From Chloroflexota bacterium (GTDB lineage: Bacteria; Chloroflexota; Dehalococcoidia; UBA3495), in NCBI GenBank assembly GCA_022563275.1, contig JADFNR010000014.1, positions 1-38,844 of the forward strand: a DNA stretch of 38,844 bases, in the 5' to 3' direction. The notes below the pieces were generated by a model. The model ran no database searches, had not been told where the DNA came from, and saw only the letters and a program-made list of their open reading frames with translations. The translations under genes were made by a program, and so were the position numbers. The first letter of the stretch is position 1, and each line of letters begins with the position of its first letter. Shown here in pieces: positions 33,059 through 38,844 of this stretch.

Positions 33059-33265
33059 ATGAAACCAAAAATAGCCGCTATTTTTGTCATCGGGATACTG
33101 ACCCTGTCCATCGCTGCGACGGCGGTGGCCGCCATCAGCCAGGCCGTGGCCGATGAGCCAGGCGCATCCAGTATCGCCCTGGGCAGCTATACCAACGAGA
33201 TTGGCGACACCAAAGACCGCGGCGGGCTGACCAGTGCGTTCTTTAAGGTCTGCCCCTTCCACTGA
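33059..33265 (+). CDS. Small exported protein, 68 residues, unknown function
   Basis: A short protein with a clear signal peptide or membrane segment (KIAAIFVIGILTLSIAATAVAA, split here only for description) after two lysines. It then has a polar stretch of about 35 residues ending in KVCPFH. The single cysteine lies four residues from the C terminus. The ribosome site is poor: AGG lies only about 3 bases before the ATG. It stands alone between the divergent selA and the acyl-CoA dehydrogenase. It is not a family I recognise, and could be a false gene, although the signal-like N terminus and the upstream operator-like repeat argue for a real one. Confidence 0.45.
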   Translation: MKPKIAAIFVIGILTLSIAATAVAAISQAVADEPGASSIALGSYTNEIGDTKDRGGLTSAFFKVCPFH

Positions 33266-33442
33266 CCTCGGCCTCGTACTTCTACTGGTAAACCCCCGGA
33301 GATAATCCTGCGTGATGATCGTCCGGTTTCCGGGCTTCATCATTTGCCTTTCTGACCGCTAGCCTCGCCACCTGGTTGACCTCGGGCCGCTCCGCGCCTT
33401 ATGTTCTTGTTGCCTAATCCTCGTCACACGGAGACATCAACC

Positions 33443-34675
33443 ATGCAAGCAGGCCTTCCCCCGGAACTGGACGCCCTCAAGCACACCATCCGCCAGGTGG
33501 TGAAGGATGAATGTTATCCCCTGGAGGCGCAGTTCCTGGCCAACCCATCTAAAGATGGCGTGGACGAGCCGGGCGCGCCCAGGGGCATCGCCGAGGCCCT
33601 CTCCGGGCTGCTGGGCGTGCTGCCGGAAGCGTCCTGGGACCGCCTGAACAAGATTTCCAAGGACACCGGCATCTACACCTCCTTCGTTCCCGAGGAATAC
33701 GGCGGCGGCGGCATGGGCGCCCTGGGCCACGTTGTCCTCGATGAGGAGATCCACAAGAGCATCGTGCAATTGCCTACCTCGCCGGTGCCCATGATGATGA
33801 TTGGAGCAGCCACCCCGGAGCAGGAGCAGGAATACCTGATCCCGTCGGTGGAGGGAAAACTGCACTATGCATTCGGCCAGACCGAGCCCAACGCCGGCTC
33901 CGACCCCGGCGGAATGATGCAGACCAGGGCCGTGTTGGACGGCGACGACTGGGTGATCAACGGCACCAAGACCTTCATATCCGGGGCCGCATCCGCCGAT
34001 TACATCCTGGTCCAAGCGGTGACCGACCCGGAGAAGCGGCAGCGCGGCGGCATAACCATGTTCATCATCGACAATCCCTCCCCCGGCCTGAGCTTTGACC
34101 CCATACGCCTCTGGATCAACCCCACCAAGGCGCAGCAGTACACGGTAAACCTAGACAACATCCGCGTGCCCCAGACCAAGGTCTTGGGGGAGGTGGGCCA
34201 GGGGTTCACCCTGGGACAGCAATGGCTGGTGCACCACGACCGGTTGCTCCGCGGCTCCATGGCCACCGGCATCCTGAGCCGGGCGTTGGAGATGGCCATC
34301 GAATGGGCCAAGGAACGGGTCACCTACGGGCGGCCCATCGCCGACCGGCAGGCCATCCAGTACATGCTGACCGACGTTTACACCGACATCATTACCCTGC
34401 GCGCCACGACCAGGGAGATAGCTAAACGGGCCGACGCCGGAGATGACGTACGGGTGGAAGCCTCCATGATCAAGTACTGCGCCGGAGAATGGGGCTGGCG
34501 CAGCATCGACAAGATCATGCAGGTCTTCGGCGGCGCCGGAGAAACCCTGGACCTGCCCATCGCCCACTGGTACCACATCCTGCGCCACGCCCGCATCGGC
34601 GGCGGCACTTCAGAGATACACAAGTTCGTCATGGCCCGGGGCCTGCTGGACGGCAGAGTCAATTTCCAAGGATAG
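33443..34675 (+). CDS. Acyl-CoA dehydrogenase family flavoprotein
   Basis: A 410-residue protein from ATG 33443, preferred over an upstream start at 33401 because CGGAGAC lies just before it and the N terminus then fits the family. These enzymes use FAD to form the 2,3 double bond of an acyl-CoA. FGQTEPNAGSDPGGM (about 150-164) and DWVINGTKTFISGAASAD are the substrate and flavin strands; ERVTYGRPIADRQAIQYML and MQVFGGAGETLDLPIAHWY form the C-terminal helical domain, which ends in RIGGGTSEIHKFVMAR. The usual catalytic Glu just before GTSEI is absent, as in members that carry the base elsewhere. The substrate is not predictable. Confidence 0.92.
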   Translation: MQAGLPPELDALKHTIRQVVKDECYPLEAQFLANPSKDGVDEPGAPRGIAEALSGLLGVLPEASWDRLNKISKDTGIYTSFVPEEYGGGGMGALGHVVLDEEIHKSIVQLPTSPVPMMMIGAATPEQEQEYLIPSVEGKLHYAFGQTEPNAGSDPGGMMQTRAVLDGDDWVINGTKTFISGAASADYILVQAVTDPEKRQRGGITMFIIDNPSPGLSFDPIRLWINPTKAQQYTVNLDNIRVPQTKVLGEVGQGFTLGQQWLVHHDRLLRGSMATGILSRALEMAIEWAKERVTYGRPIADRQAIQYMLTDVYTDIITLRATTREIAKRADAGDDVRVEASMIKYCAGEWGWRSIDKIMQVFGGAGETLDLPIAHWYHILRHARIGGGTSEIHKFVMARGLLDGRVNFQG

Positions 34676-34738
34676 CGAGGGGCCTGGCTCCGGTTGCTTG
34701 CCCCGGTCGTCTTATCCTTTTAGAATGCCCTTCAGGTC

Positions 34739-37702
34739 ATGCTAGAAATAGTTGGCATCATCGCTGGAATAGTCGCCGCCACGTCTATATTGCTGTTCGG
34801 GAGCAGGGGCTTGGTTGACCTGGTGCGGGGAATCGCCGATCGAAAAAAGCGGGTAAACGACCATTCGTCAACTGTTCAAGAGTCCGTTGAGGCTGTCACC
34901 AGCCCACCTACGATTCCTGATGCCACTGAAAGACCGCCGTCCCTCTTGACCGAAATACCCGCCGTCTCGACAGGCGCCGTGTTCGTGGGACGGCAACGGG
35001 AATTGGCGACTTTGAAATCGGCCTTGGAAGACGCAGTGGCTGGCCGTGGCCGCGTAGTGATGCTTGCCGGAGAACCGGGCATCGGCAAAACGCGATTAGT
35101 GGAAGAGTTAGCCTCATACGCGACCGCCACGGGAAGCCAGGTATTGTGGGGCCGGTGCTACGAAGATTCCGGAGCTCCCCCTTATTGGCCGTGGATCGAA
35201 GTGACGAGGGCCCGTGTACGGGACTTTGACGCTTCCCAGCTTCTAGAGCAGATGGGGCCAGGAGCCGCCCACATAGCTGAGATCGTGCCGGAGGTCAGGG
35301 TAAAGCTGCCCGGCCTCGCAGCTCCACCGGAGTTGGAGCCCGAGCAAGCCAGATTCCAGTTGTTCGATTCCATGACCACATTCTTGGCCAACACATCCCG
35401 CTTGCAACCGCTGGTCTTGGCGTTGGAAGACCTTCACTGGGCCGACACCTCGTCTCTGCGGATGCTGGATTTCCTTGGGAGCCGCATCGCCAACACACAT
35501 TTGATGGTTGTTGGCGCCTACCGGGACGAAGAGATGTCGCCGGAGCACCCTCTCAGCCAAACTCTTGGCAGCCTTTCCGCTGAACCAAGTTTCAGGCTAG
35601 AGACTTTGCGCAGGTTCAGTGCCGAGGAGACAGCTTCCCTCATAGAGGCTACTGGCGGTCTGCCGCCAACTGAAGACTTAGTCCAGAGAATTCAAGGTCA
35701 CACCGAGGGCAACCCGATGTTTGTCGGTGAAGTTGTGCGGCTGTTGGAAGAACAGGGGGGACTGGATTCTTCAGAGGCAGACAAGGGAGCAGCGTTGGAA
35801 GTTCCGGAAAGCGTCAGGGCAGTCACGCGCCAACGGCTCAGGGGCTTGTCCGCTGAGTGCAACCAGACTCTCCTTTCCGCTGCGGTCGTGGGCAGGGAGT
35901 TTGATTTTGGGTTGCTTCGCCGTTTGTTTCCGGACGCCACCGAAGCCGAGGTAACGGATGCGCTGGGAGAAGCCACTCGAGTCCGCTTGGTGGAGGAGTT
36001 GCCGCGACAGCCCGGAAGGTACCAATTTAGCCACTCGCTGATTCAACAAGCCCTAGCAGAAAGCCTTTCGACCACGGCCCGTGCCCAAACACATGCCGAT
36101 ATAGCCTTGGCCCTGGAAGCCCATTACGGGGACAGGGTAGATACCCACGCCGTTGAAATGGCCTACCACTTCACCGAATCCCAGGCCATATTGGGACCCG
36201 GGAGAGCGGCCCACTATGAACTTCTCGCAGGCGAATCAGCCTACTCGGGCCATGCCTACGAAGACGCTTTGGCCCATTTTCAGAGCGGTCTCACAGTTAA
36301 GGGGGTGCCATTCACGGGCAACGAACCAGCTCCCGATGCGGAGGCGGCAGCCCTTCTTTTCGGACAGGGCCGCGCCCAATCCGCCACCCTCGAGACATAT
36401 GAACAGCCATTAGCGATAGCTTCGTCCCGACGGGCATTCGATTACTATGACGCTGTTGGAGATTCGGAACGAATGGTATTTGTTTCAGAGTCCCACGGTA
36501 GGGCCATTGCAAGGATGGGTTCATCGGGAGTGATTCCGATGATCTCCCGTGCGCTAGAAACCGTCCCAGGCGACTCCATCGCAGCCGGCCGGTTATTGTC
36601 CCTGTTGGGCCGTTTTATCGGCTTGGAAGATGGCGATTACGATGCTGCTCAAAACACCATCAAGAGGGCACTGGAAATCGCTCGAAAACAAGGAGACGAA
36701 GCTGCAGAGATTCAAGCATTGCTCAGTAGCGCCGTCGTAAACGCATATGAGATCAATTGGCGAGCCGGGATTAAAGACGGGCTTAGGGCGTTGGACCTCG
36801 TCAACAAAATCAAGGATCCTCGCATTGAGATTCTCGTCCGTTCGTTTTGCGTCTACCCGCAGATTGCTACAGGCGCCTTAGAGCACGCTAAACGTAACGC
36901 AGCCGATATGCTTGTATTGGCGAAGAATTTGCGGGAACTGCTTCCATTATCAGGTGCGCTCTGGTGCAGCGAATTGGCAGCGCGCCTCAGCGGCGAATGG
37001 CAGGTCTCTCGAGATTTCAATGACCAGTGTTTGGAAATAACGCCGCATGATGTTCGCCCGATCCTGACTCGGACCACGATGGAGTACGAAGTGGGCGATT
37101 TCGACCAGGGTGATACTTACCTAGAGCTCTTGCGGGAACGCCTGAGACAGACCCAATCCGGACCCACCCTGGAATACGGGTTCGCAACGATCACGATACC
37201 AGTTGTTTCCAGAATCTCGGGCGCCGACTTGGGGTTCGACGTGGCATCCCAATCGGCCGAAGTCGTGCTGAATTCACCATCATCGACGCTTTTCATCACC
37301 TCTATGGCTCGGGCTGGCTTAGCGCTAATGGCGGTACAAATTGACGACGGAGCAGCGGCTGGTGCACAGTATCGTGAATTGGAGCCGTTACGGGGCACGA
37401 TATTAGCCTGGACCATGGCCGGCGACAGACTATTGGGTATCGTAGCCCAATCTATGGGAGAACTGGGCAAAGCTGCGTCACATTTCGAAGATAGCTTGTC
37501 ATTTTGTCGCGACGGGGGCTTCCGGCCAGAACTAGCCTGGACCTGCTGCGACTACGCCGACCTGCTCTTAGAGCGCAACAACGAGGCAGACCGGGCCCAA
37601 GCGACGAGCTTGCTGGACGAGTCCTTGGGCATCTCTACCGAACTGGGCATGCGTCCCTTGATTGAGCGGGTGCTTTACCGGCAAAAGAGTTTGGGGACGT
37701 AG
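34739..37702 (+). CDS. Membrane-anchored AAA_16 ATPase with C-terminal TPR-like region
   Basis: A 987-residue protein. An N-terminal hydrophobic segment (residues about 4-25) is followed by a basic stretch and a linker to residue 80. An AAA_16/ORC-type domain starts at VFVGRQRELATL (81-92), with Walker A GEPGIGKT (111-118) and Walker B LVLALEDLHWAD (225-236). The rest, about 450-987, is helical and TPR-like (YDAAQNTIKRALEIARKQGD and similar). This is the layout of MalT/AfsR-like STAND regulators and adenylate-cyclase-linked ATPases, but no helix-turn-helix, kinase or cyclase output domain is seen. The membrane segment is unusual for that group. Codon choice looks more AT-tolerant than its neighbours, which could mean transfer. 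Confidence 0.8.
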   Translation: MLEIVGIIAGIVAATSILLFGSRGLVDLVRGIADRKKRVNDHSSTVQESVEAVTSPPTIPDATERPPSLLTEIPAVSTGAVFVGRQRELATLKSALEDAVAGRGRVVMLAGEPGIGKTRLVEELASYATATGSQVLWGRCYEDSGAPPYWPWIEVTRARVRDFDASQLLEQMGPGAAHIAEIVPEVRVKLPGLAAPPELEPEQARFQLFDSMTTFLANTSRLQPLVLALEDLHWADTSSLRMLDFLGSRIANTHLMVVGAYRDEEMSPEHPLSQTLGSLSAEPSFRLETLRRFSAEETASLIEATGGLPPTEDLVQRIQGHTEGNPMFVGEVVRLLEEQGGLDSSEADKGAALEVPESVRAVTRQRLRGLSAECNQTLLSAAVVGREFDFGLLRRLFPDATEAEVTDALGEATRVRLVEELPRQPGRYQFSHSLIQQALAESLSTTARAQTHADIALALEAHYGDRVDTHAVEMAYHFTESQAILGPGRAAHYELLAGESAYSGHAYEDALAHFQSGLTVKGVPFTGNEPAPDAEAAALLFGQGRAQSATLETYEQPLAIASSRRAFDYYDAVGDSERMVFVSESHGRAIARMGSSGVIPMISRALETVPGDSIAAGRLLSLLGRFIGLEDGDYDAAQNTIKRALEIARKQGDEAAEIQALLSSAVVNAYEINWRAGIKDGLRALDLVNKIKDPRIEILVRSFCVYPQIATGALEHAKRNAADMLVLAKNLRELLPLSGALWCSELAARLSGEWQVSRDFNDQCLEITPHDVRPILTRTTMEYEVGDFDQGDTYLELLRERLRQTQSGPTLEYGFATITIPVVSRISGADLGFDVASQSAEVVLNSPSSTLFITSMARAGLALMAVQIDDGAAAGAQYRELEPLRGTILAWTMAGDRLLGIVAQSMGELGKAASHFEDSLSFCRDGGFRPELAWTCCDYADLLLERNNEADRAQATSLLDESLGISTELGMRPLIERVLYRQKSLGT

Positions 37703-37853
37703 TCGGCAGTTCATCGCCGGTCAGTTCCTGAATGAATCAGCACTAAATCAGCCCAGCAAATACGGACGCTCTACGACCGCCACGCGTTAAAATTTTCTGG
37801 CGGGGCGCACCCATCGCCCTAGCCGAATTTTTCCGCCGGCAGACCGGTCACTC

Positions 37854-38480
37854 ATGGTGCAGATCACCCATACCTCGCCCCATGCCAACCTGCAGGTCAC
37901 AGACCAGTCGGGAAAGTCTTCCTGTTTCAACTGCGTGATCGAGACCTACCAGACCCAGGCGTACAACCTGGCCCGGCGGATGCTCAGCGATTGGGCGTTG
38001 GCCGAGGACGCGGTCCAGGATAGTTTCGTCTCGGCCTACCGGGCTTTCAACCGGTTCCGGGGCGAGAACCTCACCGCCTGGGTGCTTAGGATCGTCTCCA
38101 ACACCTGCCGCGACATGCTTCGCGCCCGCAAGTCCCGGCCCACAGTTGCTTTGGACCCCCTGCCCACCGGCGACAGCGACGGACCCCAGGGTCCCAGCGC
38201 CGTCGACCTCCCATCCACAGAAGCATCTCCGGAGGACCGCGCGGAACAGTCCGAACTACGGGCGGCCATTCAAGGCTGTCTGGACACCCTTCAAGAAGAC
38301 CGGCGATTAGCTGTTTTGTTGGTGGACGTGCACGGCCTCAGCTACGAAGAAGTCTCGGAAATCATGGGTTGTTCCCTGGGCACCGTGAAGTCCCGGGTCA
38401 GCCGGGGCCGGGGCGGAATGCGCGACTGTCTGCGGCAGACCGGGGAACTTTTACCCTCCCGATTCCGTCAAGAAGTGTAG
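37854..38480 (+). CDS. ECF-type RNA polymerase sigma factor
   Basis: A 208-residue sigma factor of the extracytoplasmic-function type. Region 2 spans about residues 30-95, with the EDAVQDSFVSAYRAFNRF core helix and LTAWVLRIVSNTCRDMLRARK. A Pro- and Asp-rich linker follows. Region 4, at about 145-195, has LSYEEVSEIMGCSLGTVKSRVSRGRGGMRDCL, a clear helix-turn-helix. The first 28 residues extend beyond the usual start and include CFNC. A putative anti-sigma gene starts 7 bases after the stop, as is common for ECF pairs. Confidence 0.92.
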   Translation: MVQITHTSPHANLQVTDQSGKSSCFNCVIETYQTQAYNLARRMLSDWALAEDAVQDSFVSAYRAFNRFRGENLTAWVLRIVSNTCRDMLRARKSRPTVALDPLPTGDSDGPQGPSAVDLPSTEASPEDRAEQSELRAAIQGCLDTLQEDRRLAVLLVDVHGLSYEEVSEIMGCSLGTVKSRVSRGRGGMRDCLRQTGELLPSRFRQEV

Positions 38481-38487
38481 ATGAGCT

Positions 38488-38844
38488 ATGTGGCTACTAA
38501 GATCAGCACATAAGCATATCGGCCGGGACACGCTCAGCGAGTACCTGGACGGGCGGCTGCAGGGCCGGCCCCTGGAACGGGTCGAACAACAGCTTGGACA
38601 ATGTGACGCCTGCCGCCAAGACCTGGCGGACTTGCGGGCCACCGTGGCCATGATGCAGGGATTGCCCATGGAAGCGCCCAGGCGCAGCTTCGTGATGTCG
38701 GCTCCGCCGCCTGAACAGGTGCGGTCTGAACCCATGCGGGGCAGGCCGAACCTAGCCCTGCGCGCGCCCAACTGGGTCTACGCCGGCGCCGCGTCCGTCG
38801 CCGCCCTGGCCCTGGCGGTGACGGTCTCAGTGGATGTCACCGGC
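38488..38844 (+). CDS. Anti-sigma factor with zinc-finger-like N terminus (3' truncated)
   Basis: The frame opens at ATG 38488 and runs off the right edge (119 codons visible). The N-terminal HIGRDTLSEYLDGRLQG, then VEQQLGQCDACRQDLADL, matches the ZAS anti-sigma domain that binds region 4 of the partner sigma. The HxxxCxxC motif is QxxxCxxC here. A hydrophobic segment (WVYAGAASVAALALAVTVSV) near the cut end should be the membrane span, with the extracytoplasmic part missing. Its position directly after the sigma gene supports the call. Confidence 0.85.
   Translation, partial: MWLLRSAHKHIGRDTLSEYLDGRLQGRPLERVEQQLGQCDACRQDLADLRATVAMMQGLPMEAPRRSFVMSAPPPEQVRSEPMRGRPNLALRAPNWVYAGAASVAALALAVTVSVDVTG

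Noticed and set aside
33263..33355. TGA at the end of the small exported protein as a selenocysteine codon, given the nearby selA.
   Set aside because: The frame after the TGA runs only 29 codons, has no redox motif and no clear SECIS-like hairpin at the right distance.

Overview
This window reads as a gene-dense chromosomal segment from a fairly GC-rich bacterium. The gene set suggests a member of the Chloroflexota, probably the SAR202/Dehalococcoidia side: a CaiB-type CoA transferase, paired M20 amidohydrolases, an acyl-CoA dehydrogenase, a Gld-like ABC exporter with a DUF4340 protein, an endonuclease Q homologue, SelA, and a SpeD homologue next to an agmatinase. No rRNA, tRNA, phage, transposase or CRISPR array was seen. 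The taxonomic placement is inferred from gene content and protein style, not from a marker-gene tree.

Layout. Bases 1-2689 (+) hold the end of a LutC-type LUD protein, a repeat-rich spacer, then a tight cluster of an MNT-type nucleotidyltransferase, a HEPN protein and a class III CoA transferase. Glycerate kinase (2705-3838) faces this cluster. Two tandem paralogous M20 amidohydrolases follow (4037-6769, +). From 6974 to 12179 everything is on the minus strand: a dolichol/phytol-kinase-like membrane protein, a lipoprotein with an inserted cupredoxin-like domain, a cysteine desulfurase, a site-2 protease, and speB-speD as an overlapping pair. From 12329 to 18189 (+) lies a four-gene ABC exporter operon (ATPase, permease, GldG-like, DUF4340), followed by cinA.

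A 466-base gene-free stretch (18190-18655) carries two kinds of inverted repeat and a terminator. It bounds a minus-strand run reading, in transcription order, coaE, a MoxR/CbbQ-type AAA ATPase, a Nudix CoA pyrophosphatase and a 1112-residue VWA protein. A RimI-like acetyltransferase lies upstream of that run. A large lipoprotein built of six DUF5666-like repeats (25315-27501, +) faces an endonuclease Q homologue. groEL follows with a recognisable promoter, leader palindrome and terminator. Next come an alpha/beta-hydrolase-fold protein with a displaced nucleophile serine and selA (both -), a small exported protein, an acyl-CoA dehydrogenase, a membrane-anchored AAA-TPR protein, and an ECF sigma factor with a truncated anti-sigma factor at the right edge.

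Themes. Several genes touch CoA chemistry (CoA transferase, dephospho-CoA kinase, CoA-type Nudix, acyl-CoA dehydrogenase). The least explained units are the MoxR-Nudix-VWA operon and the speD-speB pair, which may be a self-contained arginine-to-putrescine route.
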